A stretch of DNA of 64,000 nt from Thereva unica (lineage: Eukaryota; Arthropoda; Insecta; Diptera; Therevidae). Positions 46,901-58,796 of the stretch are shown piece by piece. Location: assembly GCA_949987705.1 (NCBI GenBank), contig OX465281.1, positions 81,372,543 to 81,436,542 of the forward strand, read 5' to 3'. Numbering within the stretch: the stretch's first letter is position 1; the number at the start of each line of letters is the position of its first letter. The notes below the pieces were generated by a model, which saw only the letters and a program-made list of their open reading frames with translations, did no database searches and had not been told where the DNA came from. The position numbers and the translations under genes are program-made.

Positions 46901-48190
46901 TCAGTAAATGTAGTAAGACTCGGAGAGTCTTTTCTCTTTAAATAGGTCTTCCAGAGTCTATTTTTCTGATTCCTTAAATGTTTCAGCTCATTGTTGTATC
47001 AAGGTGGAGATGAATTGCGTAATTTTTGGGGCTCAAAAGGTACACATGAAACGATAGCTTCATATAATACGGTATAAAACCGTGCCGCATAGACAACCAA
47101 CTCATTTGCGGAAAGTAGGTTGCATTAGGGAGTTTACTTCTCAATTTGTTGTCAGGAAACTATTGTACGCTCGGTAGGTGGTTTCTTTAGTTTTGATTGC
47201 ATTCATGCACCCTCGATTAAACCATCTGTTGGGCCTAGGCTTCACAGATTTGGTAGAGTCGAGAATGAGCAAATGCATTCCTGCCTGTATGGTCCTGGTG
47301 ATACGGATAGCGGCAAATTTGACGTTTTTATTTCGGAAACACAGGTCCGAGTCAGTAGATTAGAAAAAATTAATGACTCTGCCAATTGGCCTTCACATAA
47401 TGCCACACAGTTCTCTTAACTGGTTTGGGAGGGGTGGGAAATTTGATTGGGAAATTGCCGAGAAGTGAATCAACTTCGACGGAGTAACGTGCTGGACGAG
47501 AGATTTGAAAAAGATCAAGGAGATAGGTTCTTTGATAAGCAACATCAGGGACTCTTGTGGGATGATCAACAATTTGATATAACTTATTGGTGTCTCGACG
47601 TCCTTGCCAGAAACACTGGTTTGAGTAAGTCAGCCATTTTACGTTGTGAACATTGAAATCACCTGCAACGATGATTGCACACCCAGGATTGACTGAAAAA
47701 AATCCCTAGATTTGTTCGGAAATGTTATCAAATGGAGCTTCGCTACTTGTGTTAGGACTTCTGTATAGAAAGCAGAAGAATATGACGTGGCTTTAGAAAA
47801 TGAATTTGACCAAAAGATAGTTAAAATCTGAAGTCGTGCTTAAATATATTTTATAAAAAGCCACGTCATCCCTAACATAGATGGCAATACCCCTATGGGG
47901 GAGAGGTTGTGCACTAAAGTGTACCTCGACAACCGCTAATGACCTAAGTCTGTATTGGGTGATATTTGGGTTTCACTGGGTTTCAAGTGCGAAGATTGCC
48001 GGTTTGAAATTATTTAAGTGGCACTCAAAAAAAGAGAAATTCGCATGAATTCCACGAATGTTGCAAAAGTCTATAACAAAGCATGACTTGTAACGGGACT
48101 TCGGTTGCGCGGGCTCAATCGTCACGTTCTCATGGATATTTCCCAAAATTACATCAGAGTCAACAAAATTTGTCCGCGTCAAAGTGTTAT
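46900..48190 (-). mobile_element. Degenerate non-LTR endonuclease and linker (Jockey/I group)
   Basis: Minus-strand reading gives an endonuclease start (VIDFCNIRGIHANFSFFECH at about 48090-48030, then AIFALETQ), a central IIVAGDFNVHN motif near 47670, LDLF and SLLGNFPIKF near 47500, and KRTVWHY. A linker with KPRPNRWFNRGCMNAIKTKE lies near 47220. Stops and frame changes break it repeatedly. No RT follows. An old dead copy. Confidence 0.7.
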
Positions 48191-48802
48191 GCCTTTTAAG
48201 ACGGGGAAAATTTCATCGACCGACAGATTTTGGGTGCGACACTTGCAGGTCCGAGATGCGAGAGAGTGTAGGGAGCAAGGATACTTACATGTGCTGTTCG
48301 TATGTCCGGTCGGTGGGCTGTGTCTATTGAAGGGTGATTAAGCCTTTGCGTTAGACTGCGCTGATTTCTTTTTATCACTGATTTTGTTGTGCTCTTTTTT
48401 GTTCACGTTTTCTGTTTTTAATTATTCCGTGTTTTTTTGCTTGTTGGCGGGTTTTTAAGGGAGCAGATCAGCACACGTCCGTTCACTGTGCTATCCCAGA
48501 CCAAACTCCTGGGATGTTGATTGTGTGGATCGAAAGGGTCAAATCCACAACCCAACTAGTTTGTTTGGAAATGAGCCACTCTTTTTTAATTGTATTTTTT
48601 GTTAGCTCGCGATGATTGTTGTGAGTAATGTCGATCGAGTAGACGTGTTTTTGAAGATTCCCGATATTTAATCACTTTCCGCTGTTTTTATCCAAATTCA
48701 CCAAAAAAAGTAAACATTCCCGACACCGCTATCCAAGTTTTGTTTCGTGGCCCATAAGCGTAGCAAAAATATGCCGTCAAAATCGAATTCAAGGGCAAAC
48801 AC
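48191..48802. other. Spacer, possibly 5' part of the degenerate non-LTR element
   Basis: A minus-strand frame at 48378-48196 precedes the endonuclease and could be the N-terminal part of its ORF, but it has no recognisable domain. The remainder is T-rich without features. Confidence 0.35.
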
Positions 48803-49230
48803 CAAGGGCCAGTTTACGCAATTCGACACTCAACGTCGACATCGATGCTTTATGAAAACGACATTAATTTCTACGCCTTTGAATTTGGGTTCATGTAAGT
48901 CGACCTGTCGAATGTCGTTTTCGCAAAACAATTTCTCCTAAAAGTATGCAAAATCCAATGGAACTGCTGCACTCTTCACATTACCCACAAGCGGGAAAAC
49001 TGCAAATAATATTAAAACTTCAATTATGTGACTAATTAAATTAATTAATAAAACAAATTCATAATAATATTGGAAAATCTTAACTCTGAAATTATTTTGT
49101 ACATTGTGGTTTTTCTAACTCTTGTTGGTAGTTTTAATTTTTATTTTCCAACTAATCTTTTTGTATTGCATTTCGCTCGTTCAGAACTACAAAAAGTTTT
49201 GTGTGAAATTATTTCTGCTCTTGCAATTCT
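48803..49230 (+). mobile_element. Partial copy of GGGGCCAGTTCACG-type TIR element
   Basis: It starts with agggccagtttacgcaattc and follows the copy at 49479 for roughly 400 bp with substitutions (cgacattaatttctacg, ctgcaaataata, cgttcagaactacaaaaag). No right end is seen. The rest to 49478 is AT-rich with no assignment. Confidence 0.6.
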
Positions 49231-49989
49231 TCGAGAATGTTGTGTGCCTTCAAGAATGTTGATTTTTCTGCTCTTGCCTAATTGGAGTGTTACATACTCT
49301 TGCAGTAGCTGCTTACTACGAAGACTTAGATGGAATATTTTAATCTTCTGTTTCCACCCTCAGAATTTGAATCTTTTAATAAGCTAATCAAATTTGCTTC
49401 AATCTTATCTGACAAAATTTATTGTAAAGTCAAACATTATTGCGGTCAGGTCCATATGATCTCGGCTTTCAAACCTGGGGCCAGTTCACGCAATTCGACA
49501 CTCGACGTCGACATCGACGCTTTATGAAAACGACATTAATTTCTACGACGTTGAATTTGGGCTCACTTAAGTCGACGTGTCGAATGTCGTTTTCCCAAAT
49601 TAATTTCTCCTAAAGGTATGCAAAATCCAATGAAACCGCTGCACTTTTCACATTATCCACAAGGGGGACAAGCTGCAAATAATACTAAAACTTCAATAAT
49701 GTGAGTAATTAAATTATTTAATTAAACAAATTCATAATAATATTGGAAAATCTCAACTCTGAATTAATTTTTGTACATCTAACTCTTCTTGAAGTAGTTA
49801 TAATTGTTATTTTTCAACTAATAGTTTTTCTTTTTCTATTGCATTTTGCTCGTTCAGAACTGCAAAAAGTTTTGTGTAAAATTATTTCTGCTCTGCTCTA
49901 ATTGGCACCACAACTCGTTTTTAATACAACAATAAATGAATTCGACGCTAAATCTGGCGTCGAGAAGATTAACGACACTTTTAAAACGA

Positions 49990-49994
49990 CAAAC
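49990..49994. repeat. Left target duplication CAAAC of the Mag-like element
   Basis: CAAAC precedes TGTTGGCAG. The same five bases follow the 3' LTR at 56433-56437. Confidence 0.85.
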
Positions 49995-50223
49995 TGTTGG
50001 CAGCCCTGACTTTTATATACGAGAGTGGAGCTGTATCTGAACTTCTTCTTCCTTTTTTATTCATTGAGTTTTCTTGTCAAGTGTAACGCGATGTCGCATC
50101 TGGCGCGCAACGAGATTAAATATTAAAAATAAATTGTAATACCGAACCACAGCGTGTTTCATTTAAAACAATACTTGTAAGAGTAGTTCAGTCCGAAACA
50201 TAAAGCCACTCGGCATCACAACA
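49995..50223 (+). repeat. 5' LTR of Mag-like Ty3/gypsy element
   Basis: 229 bp from TGTTGGCAGCC to CATCACAACA. It differs from the 3' LTR at one base by eye (aacataaag against aacacaaag), which indicates a recent insertion. Confidence 0.93.
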
Positions 50224-50226
50224 AAT

Positions 50227-50236
50227 TGGCGACGAG
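50227..50236 (+). promoter_or_regulatory. Primer binding site of Mag-like element, probably tRNA-Ser(GCT)
   Basis: TGGCGACGAG begins three bases after the LTR. It is complementary to a 3' end CTCGTCGCCA, as I recall for tRNA-Ser(GCT). The tRNA identity is from memory. Confidence 0.65.
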
Positions 50237-50359
50237 AGATTGTGGTAAGTTTTATTTCACACCAAGACTGAATTAAAATGGCGGACATGGAGAAAATTAT
50301 TCAATTGCTGGCTGGACAACAAAAGATTCTGGAGGAATTAACAAGTTCAAGACAAACTG

Positions 50360-50368
50360 AAGTACCTG
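50360..50368. repeat. Left 9-bp target duplication of foldback element
   Basis: AAGTACCTG, identical to 51892-51900. Confidence 0.88.
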
Positions 50369-51891
50369 AGGTACGTGAAGATGGCCCGGAAAATTTTCGG
50401 GCTGAGTGGAAAAACGTCGCATTCGAAAGCTTCTAGTTATTCCACGTTTTCCCACCAATTATTTTCGTTTTTCCACTTACCACAAATTTTTTTATGAAAA
50501 GAAATATTTTTTCGGGCTAACTTCACAAGCCCGAAAAATTTTGCGGGCTGGGTGGAAAAACGTCCCATTCCACAGCCTATCGTTAGACCTTGTTTTTCCA
50601 AAAAAAAATTTCGTTTTTCCACCCTTAGAAAAAAAGTTATTTCAAAAATAGTTTTTTTTTTTCAAAAATGGATTTATATCGATGTTTGGGGTTTTTTCCG
50701 TGTTCTCTTACCATCCTCCAACCGTTTTCATCCCCTACAATCAACCCCCTCGCCTTTTCCGCGGCATGTGAAGTTGGCCCGTTTTTTTTATTCGCATGGG
50801 CTAAGTTCTGAAGGGTGGAAAAACAAAATGGCGGTGTGGAAAAATCTTTCTAGGCAAGGGAGAAAAATGGTAAAACGTTTTCATCCCCTACAATCAACCC
50901 CCTCGCCTTTTCCGCGGCATGTGAAGTTGGCCCGTTTTTTTTATTCGCATGGGCTAAGTTCTGAAGGGTGGAAAAACAAAATGGCGGTGTGGAAAAATCT
51001 TTCTAGGCAAGGGAGAAAAATGGTAAAACGTTTTCATCCCCTACAATCAACCCCCTCGCCTTTTCCGCGGCATGTGAAGTTGGCCCGTTTTTTTTATTCG
51101 CATGGGCTAAGTTCTGAAGGGTGGAAAAACAAAATGGCGGTGTGGAAAAATCTTTCTAGGCAAGGGAGAAAAATGGTAAAACGTTTTTATCCCCTACGAT
51201 CAACCCCCTCGCCTTTTACGCGGCATGTGAAGTTGGCCCGTTTTTTTTGTGTGACTTATTCGCATGGGCTAAGTTTAGAGGGGTGGAAAAACAAGATGGT
51301 GGGGTGGAAAAACGTTTTTAGTCAAGGGAGAAAAATGGTAAAAGCTTTTGAACCCCTACAATCAACCCTATCGGCGTTTCCGCGGTATGTGAAGTTCTCC
51401 CGAACCCTCTTGGCGTTTTCAGGTCTTTTATCCGATTTTTGGAGTTCCGTAATTTCGCTATGGTAATACCATCCTATTCGCGGAGTTAAGAAATCAAAAT
51501 ACAGTGATGTTAGATTATTTTTGGAGGTTTCTTAGTTTTTACATGGTAAGAGAACACGGAAAAAACCCCAAACATCGATATAAATTAATTTTTGAAAAAA
51601 AAAAAAAAACTTTTTTTGAAATAACTTTTTTTCTAAGGGTGGAAAAACGAAATTTTTTTTTGGAAAAACAAGGTCTAACGATAGGCTGTGGAATGGGACG
51701 TTTTTCCACCCAGCCCGCAAAATTTTTCGGGCTTGTGAAGTTAGCCCGAAAAAATATTTCTTTTCATAAAAAATTTGTGGTAAGTGGAAAAACGAAAATA
51801 ATCGGTGGAAAAACGTGGAATAACTAGAAGCTTTCGAATGCGACGTTTTTCCACTCAGCCCGAAAATTTTCCGGGCCATCTTCACGTACCT
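50369..51891. mobile_element. Foldback element with ~345-bp inverted arms (Mutator-like)
   Basis: The left arm 50369-50713 (AGGTACGTGAAGATGGCCCG...) is nearly perfectly repeated in inverse at about 51542-51891. Loop differences are mostly in A/T runs. A 9-bp duplication and long inverted arms fit Mutator-like foldback elements; no transposase is encoded. The centre holds 153-bp tandem repeats. It sits inside the Mag-like gag, so it is the youngest insertion in this nest. Confidence 0.88.
50720..51420 (+). repeat. 153-bp tandem repeats inside the foldback element
   Basis: The word TCATCCCCTACAATCAACCC recurs at 50728, 50881 and 51034, with diverged copies from 51187 and about 51346. The first three units look identical; the fourth has an extra GTGTGACTTA-like insertion. 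Because 153 is divisible by three, a repetitive open frame of 304 codons results, which is probably not a gene. Confidence 0.88.
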
Positions 51892-51900
51892 AAGTACCTG
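51892..51900. repeat. Right 9-bp target duplication of foldback element
   Basis: AAGTACCTG; the gag frame continues after it. Confidence 0.88.
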
Positions 51901-54900
51901 CACCAAAAGGAACCGAATTCACTATAGAATCACTCGCCAGTAACATGACAGAATTTTGCTATGAACCAGAAAAAGGATTGACATTTCAAGCGTGGTTTGC
52001 ACGGTATGAAGACCTGTTCATGGAAGACGCAGCTAACCTGGACGATGGCGCAAAGGTCAGGTTGTTAATGAGGAAATTGAATCCTTTGGTACACACCAAA
52101 TATTCAAATTATATTTTACCAAAAACCAGTCGGGATTTCAAATTCAAAGAGACAATCAAAAAACTCACAGACATTTTCGGTGTTCAGGAATCATTATTTA
52201 ACATCCGATACCGCTGTCTGCAAACAACAAAACACGAATCAGAAGATATTATTTCTTTCGCTGCGCGAGTTAATAAAACAACCGAAAGTTTCAATTTGCA
52301 AAATCTTAGCTCAAACCAATTCAAATGCTTAATTTTCGTGTGTGGATTAAAATCTGAGGAAGACAATGACATTAGAACACGCCTATTGGCAAAATTGGAG
52401 AACGAATCGGAGGCGGATCCTGTCACTTTAGATAAGTTAGTCACTGAAGCACATAGAGTCATAAACTTAAAGAAAGATACGGTCTTAATTGCAAGACAGA
52501 GTCATCAACCAGCTATAAACGATCATTCAATAAACGCAATTCAAAAACAGCGTAGACATTTCACAAACAAACGGCAAAATAATAGCAGCAATAACCGATG
52601 CAACAACAGTACAAATTTCAAGCAAAAGCCTAACATTACAGCACCACGTACACCATGTTGGGGGTGTGGCGGCATGCACTTCTCGAAAAACTGCGAGTTT
52701 TTATCACATAAGTGCAAACAGTGTAAAAAGATCGGGCATAAAGAAGGTTATTGCCAGTGCTTCACAAAAAAGCCACCAGCAGCGCCAGCGCAACCCTCAT
52801 TTGAAAAGCGACATACAGCTCGCAATAATGCAGTTTTCGCGGAAATCAACAAAATAAATTTTACTAAACGTCGACGTTTCACAACAGTATATATTAGTAA
52901 CGTTCCTGGCAATGATTATATAGAAAAATTTCCATTGCGTCTGCAGATTGACACAGGATCAGATGTCACGGTGATATCTAAAGCAACTTGGGAAGAACTG
53001 GGTAAACCAACATCAAGAAGTGCTCCTGAAATTCAAGCAAAAAGTGCTTCTGGACATGGATTAGGCATATGTGCACAGTTCCAGTGCGATATTCAATTAA
53101 ACAAGGAAGTTATATCACATGAATTATTCGTAACTGACGTCAATGATATTAATGTTTTAGGTATTGATTTGTGTGATGCGTTCAATTTGTGGGAAACTCC
53201 TCTAAGTGCCATTTGCACTCGAATAAAGGCTACGAATGCGGACGAAATTAAGGTACTAATCTCAGATATCAAAAAAGAATTTGCAGAACTATTTTCGGAA
53301 AGCCCTGGTGTCTGCAAAAAGAGCAAAATACACCTCCATCTTAAAGAAGATGCCAAACCCATATTTCGTCCACGAAGACCCATTGCTTTTTCATCTGTGG
53401 CAGTCATAGAAAAAGAGCTACAGCGACTTCAGGATATGAATATAATTTCACCAGTCGATTACTCAGATTGGGCTGCACCCATAGTAGTGGCAAAAAACCA
53501 AATGGTCAAGTAAGAATTTGCGGTGACTATTCAACTGGATTAAATCAGTCACTTCAACCACATCAGTATCCGTTACCAGTCCCTGATAATATTTTTGCGA
53601 CTTTATCAAAAAACAAATACTTTACTCATATAGATTTATCGGACGCCTATTTACAAATTGAAGTCGACGATGAGACGAAGAAACTACTGACTATTAACAC
53701 CCACAAGGGCTTGTTCTCATTTAATCGATTAGCCCCTGGTGTTAAAGCAGCTCCTGGTGCATTCCAGCAGATAATGGACACAATGTTAGCTGGTATTGAC
53801 AACATAGCTACATATTTAGACGATATTCTTGTCTGCGGATCAGATCTGGAGTCTCATACGAATACTTTGAAGCAAGTTCTTCAAAGATTATTAAACTTCG
53901 GTTTTCGCATTAAAATCAGCAAATGTACCTTTTTGGCAAATCAAATTAAATATCTAGGTCACATCATTGATGAAAATAGTATCCGCCCGGATCCTGCGAA
54001 TATAGAGAAAATCAAGAATTTACCTGAGCCCAAAAATATCACGCAACTAAGATCATTTCTCGGGTCAGTGAACCATTACGGAAAATTTGTTAAGGAAATG
54101 CGACAGTTAAGGGTACCTCTTGATAAGTTATTACAAAATAATTCAAAATTTGAGTGGACGCAACAATGTCAGCAGTCATTCGACGCATTCAAAAAGATCC
54201 TCTCCTCAAAATTGTTATTAACTCATTTCGATCCAACCTTACCTATTAAAGTTGCAGCGGATGCATGAAATGACGGCATTGGGGCGTACATAGCCCACAC
54301 GTATCCAGATGGTAAAGAAAAAGTAATCATGCATGCGGCGAGAGCCTTAACGACAACAGAAAAAAATTACAGTCAAATTGAAAAGGAAGCATTAGGTCTC
54401 ATCTTTGCAGTAACAAAATTTCATAAATACATATACGGCAGAAGATTTCGTTTGTTAACAGACCATAAGCCTCTTTTAGCTGTTTTCGGATCTAAAAAAG
54501 GAATACCGGTGTATACCGCAAATAGGCTACAGAGATGGTCACTTACACTTATGATGTATGATTTTGAGATAGAGTACGTGAATACCAAGGATTTTGGATG
54601 TGTGGATATGCTATCACGCTTGATAGAATCGCAACCCAAATTGGATGAAGAAGTTGTCATCGCATGTACTCAGCTTGAGGACGATATATACAGGAATCTT
54701 CAATATACGATGGATATTTTACCCCTCACATCAAAAATGATACAAAAGGCAACAAGGAGCAGCAAATTCCATCAAACATTAATCAGCTATATAAACACAG
54801 GCTGGCCGTCTGTGCTAAATAAGGATTGCCCATCATATTCCGACTTACTGCACTTCTTCAATCGGAAGGAATCTTTATCAACAATTGATGGAATCATTTT

Positions 54901-56192
54901 AACTGGTGAACGAGTAGTAATTCCATATTGTTTCAAATCTCGCATACTAAAACAACTTCACAGAGGACATCCAGGTATTGAACGGATGAAATCATTGGCA
55001 CGATCTTTTGTGTATTGGCCACGTATCGACAGTGATGTTGCGGAATACGTGAAACAGTGTCAAAATTGCGCAGCTGTAGCAAAATCACCGGTTAAGACAT
55101 CACTACAGTCATGGCCCCTATCAGCTTATCCTATGGAAAGAATACACATGGATATTGCAGGTCCAATGAAAGATAAATATTATCTTGTGATTGTCGACTC
55201 ATACTCAAAATGGCCTGAAATATATGAAATGAAAAGTATCACATCATCAGACATAATAAAGAAACTTCAGATGTTTTTCTCTAGCTATGGAGATTGTAAA
55301 CAGCTTGTGACGGATAATGGAACGCAGTTCACCAGTACTCACTTCAAAGGCTTCATAAGGTCCAGGGATATAAAACATCTTACAAGTGCACCGTATCATC
55401 CCCAATCAAACGGTCAGGCTGAGAGATTTGTTGATACCTTGAAACGCGCGTTGAAAAAACTTCAATCAGAAGGAACTAGTGAGGAAAACCTGCAAATATT
55501 CTTGCAAACATATAGGTCCACACCAAACCGTTCCTGTCCATTCGGGTTATCACCAGCCGAGTTGTTTATCGGAAGAAAAATGTGTACATCACTTGATCTT
55601 ATTAGACCGACATCAAGTACGGATAAACCACGATGCAACGAAAAGCAGAACTTACAATTCAACAAGCATCACGGTGCTAAAGAGAAGTCATACCAACCTG
55701 GTGATTTGGTTTACGCTAAGACATATACTAAAACCAACTTTAGTTGGAGCAAGGGCGAAATTATCGAGCGAAGGGGTAACGTCATGTATAACGTTCTGGT
55801 AGAAGTAGGAGAAAAACTGAAAATGATCCGTTCACACGCTAACCAATTAAGAGATCGCTTTCGTACAAATGAGGCGTCAAAGCAGCAGTTGGCAACTGAT
55901 ATTTTATCAGAATATTTTGATATGATACCAACCCAGGATAATGGAGATGCAGGACGTTTTAAACAGCAGACGGAGCCAGGCCCTAATGATGCGTCGTCGT
56001 TGTCAATTGATGAAGACTGTTCGCAGCAACAAGCAACACGGCCTAGGCATTCAAGTCATCATTCTGGACTAACGGAGTCAGCAGTTTCCCATCAAGAAAT
56101 CCCACCATCTTGCCATGAAATGGAGCCCGAGCAGCGATCGTCGTCTGGAAGATTAATTAAACGTCCAACATATTTGGGGGACTATACCACCT

Positions 56193-56203
56193 AAAAGGGG
56201 AGG
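56193..56203 (+). promoter_or_regulatory. Polypurine tract of Mag-like element
   Basis: AAAAGGGGAGG ends one base before the 3' LTR and overlaps the gag-pol stop codon. It is the expected plus-strand primer site. Confidence 0.88.
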
Positions 56204-56432
56204 TGTTGGCAGCCCTGACTTTTATATACGAGAGTGGAGCTGTATCTGAACTTCTTCTTCCTTTTTTATTCATTGAGTTTTCTTGTCAAGTGTAACGCGA
56301 TGTCGCATCTGGCGCGCAACGAGATTAAATATTAAAAATAAATTGTAATACCGAACCACAGCGTGTTTCATTTAAAACAATACTTGTAAGAGTAGTTCAG
56401 TCCGAAACACAAAGCCACTCGGCATCACAACA
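56204..56432 (+). repeat. 3' LTR of Mag-like Ty3/gypsy element
   Basis: 229 bp, followed by CAAAC (56433-56437). Confidence 0.93.
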
Positions 56433-56519
56433 CAAACATAAAACGTCGACTTGCGTGAACCCAAAACGACATTTAACGCGTCGTTTTCAGTCGACGTCGA
56501 ATTGCGTGAACTGGCCCCT

Positions 56520-57029
56520 GCTATTGATATAACAATTTCCTCTGTTGGCGTTATATGAAAAGCATCCACAATCCACACCCAGTCTTGGCAATTAAATTCT
56601 TATTTGCAATTAATTTTTTTTGATGTTATATTAAAAACCTCGCTATACCTAAAATAAGTCTAATACAACAAATTGTAAATTTTTTACTTTTTTTTATTCA
56701 GATACTTTTTGCCATCCATTAGAATTTCTTATTGGCAGTCCACTTGAATTTAATATTTCAGTTAATTGGCAACATAACTCGTTTTTAACATAAAGATAGC
56801 TGAATTCGACGCCAAGAAGATTAACGACACTTTTAAAACGACAAACACAAAATGTCGACTTGCTTGAACCCAAAATCGACGCTAAATTGCGTTGACGTGT
56901 CCTGGGCTGTTGCCACTAGGCGCAATTGTGCGAGCAGCAACAAAACCGTGAGATCCACATCAATATCTGCTTCGAGAACAATCTTGAGCTCTTGGAAATT
57001 ATCTTCGTTTTGTGACTTTAAGTCCATAA
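56520..57029. other. Spacer with diverged TIR-element end
   Basis: 56760-56910 matches the right part of the GGGGCCAGTTCACG-type element (gacacttttaaaacgacaaac, then acaaaatgtcgacttg). A minus-strand frame at 57027-56833 has no recognised domain. Confidence 0.5.
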
Positions 57030-58796
57030 ATGTTCTGGCTCTATTGCAAGAATGCTCCTACTCCAAGCTTACCCTTAATCTGTCCCCAGAGAAACTTTGG
57101 ACCAACATTAAGCAACTTGGTATTCTTGGTAATGAAAGTGAAACGCATATCAACCTTAGCGCTAATGAGCTCAATAATTACTTTACGTCTGCATCAAGTA
57201 TACGCGAAGATCCTTATTACTTAAGCCAAGCTAATAGTAATACTGGTCTTTTTTGTTTTCGCAATGTGGATCACGCGAAAGTCCATAATGCCTTTTATTT
57301 AATTAAATCCGAATCTGTTGGTCCAGACAATCTACCACCCATATTCCTAAAGTTGATTTTTTCTCTGGTTCTTTCCTTCATCACACATAATTTTAATAGT
57401 TGCCTCACAAAATCTTACTTTACTTACTTCTTACGTATAGCCCCGCTGATTTTCGTCCTGTGAGCATGTCTCTCAGCCAAAGTACTAGAAAAAATAATGT
57501 GGTGGCAAATCGAAGGGCAATGCGAAATATGGTCCCTGTTGTCCCATGTACAGTCCGGTTTCCGCAAGAGCAGTAGCTGTGAAACTACACTACTGAAAGT
57601 GACTACCGATTTGCGAATGGCTCTTGATTTCTTGCGCTTCTCGACTTTAGAAAGGCATACGACAGTGTTGGCCCTACGCTCCTTGAAACTAAGCTAATAG
57701 ACCATATCACATTTTCATCCTCTGTGGCCTCCTTTATTCGGAGTTGCTTGAATATTCGATCTCAAAAATTAGGGCTACAAAATTAAACTTCCGATTCTTT
57801 GTCAATCACCTGTTCAGGGAGGAGGTTCCATACTAGGACCGCTTCTTTCCAGCATATATATAAATGATCTCAGCAGTGTCATAACAAATTGTAAGCAGAA
57901 ACATGCTTGTATATGATGTCCAAATTTACTTAAATAGTCCTATTGGTTTGGTTGAGAGCTATGTTGACAACATTAATTTCTCAATGGTCTCTTTCCAACC
58001 ACTTACTGCTAAATGCATCTAAATTCTGCTGCATTCCAATGTATAGGAGTCAAGATGCGCTCACCTTATCAATTGCGAGTCAAGGTACCCATCTGAACTC
58101 ACAATTTACTTGCTGTGACCAGATCTCTCTCACTCTATCTCTATGTTAACTTTACTGCACTCCCCTTATGTTAGCTTGGTCTTTCCGTCCCTTGATGCGC
58201 CATGTCGTGTTAAACTCAATGTAGCCTTCAATGATTGTGCAAGGTTTGTTTATAGTCTTCACCGATCTGACCATATAAGGCGATATCGTTCTTTCGTTCT
58301 ATGGTGCACACTTCATGTATACTAATCGCTCAAGGTAATGACATTTATTTATAAACTCCTACACTCTGGCCGTCCATCATACATCCATGAGTATCTCGAT
58401 TTGGTCGTACGACTAGAAGAATACTATTTATCCTATCTAGATTCTCCCATTTAATTGCGCAGAGATCTTTTTTGTTCATTCTACTCAGTTATGGAACAGT
58501 TTACCCGCCGATATACAGAGTGCGGGGTCACTGGTTATATTTAGGAAACGTGACTTCAGCTACTTTACTACTCAATAATATATTACTCCTTGAGCTCATT
58601 TCTTTTTTGTTATTTAAGTTTTTAGTTATTCTTTCTCCTGGTCTTATTTTCTATTTATCTTTTCTTCAGATATGATTTGTTATTTGAAACTGTATATATA
58701 TTTACAACTATTTTTTTTCAATTGCCAGATTATAATTATTAGTGTAAGATATTGTAATCTTAATGTACTAATATTAAAATAAAATAAATAAATAAA
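57030..58796 (+). mobile_element. Degenerate non-LTR element with (TAAA)n tail
   Basis: Plus-strand fragments of a Jockey/CR1-type ORF2: KLWTNIKQLGILGNESETHI and SESVGPDNLPPIFLKL (57085-57350), QSGFRKSSSCETTLLKVTTD (57553 on), and a VAFNDCARFVYSLHRSDHIR thumb region (about 58220-58280). Frames change several times. The 3' end is AAATAAAATAAATAAATAAA at about 58776-58796. Motifs and tail match the intact-frame copy at 3955-5577, so both belong to one family. Confidence 0.8.

Larger units (their letters stand above)
50278..56194 (+). pseudogene. gag-pol: Mag-like Gag-Pol, interrupted and mutated
   Basis: A single fused frame, as in the Mag lineage, from ATG 50278 to TAA 56192. Gag has two zinc knuckles (CWGCGGMHFSKNC, CKQCKKIGHKEGYC). 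Protease LQIDTGSDVTVIS (about 52945), RT (RICGDYSTGLN, HIDLSDAYLQIEV, YLDDILVCGSD), RNase H (LLTDHKPLL), an integrase zinc region (HRGHPGIERMKSLARSFVYW, CQNC) and a DDE core (MDIAGPM, VTDNGTQFTS, GQAERFVD) follow in order. Breaks: a foldback insertion after residue ~30 (50369-51891), a one-base loss in an A run near 53501, and an in-frame TGA at 54266-54268 in RNase H. Otherwise the frame is clean, so inactivation is recent. Confidence 0.92.
49479..56519 (+). mobile_element. GGGGCCAGTTCACG TIR element, split by the Mag-like retrotransposon
   Basis: The left end ggggccagttcacgcaattc at 49479 pairs with the inverted end gaattgcgtgaactggcccc finishing near 56519. Without the retrotransposon the element is about 0.6 kb and non-coding, with many GTCGAC / CGACAT words. 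A third, diverged right end lies at 56760-56910 and preserves the sequence of the empty target site. Confidence 0.7.

Noticed and set aside
50552..51466. 304-codon frame in the foldback element as a gene
   Set aside because: Explained by a 153-bp tandem repeat and inverted-arm sequence. No domain was recognised.
56833..57027. Leucine-rich 64-codon minus frame as a coding exon
   Set aside because: Short, overlaps a TIR-element end, and no family was recognised.
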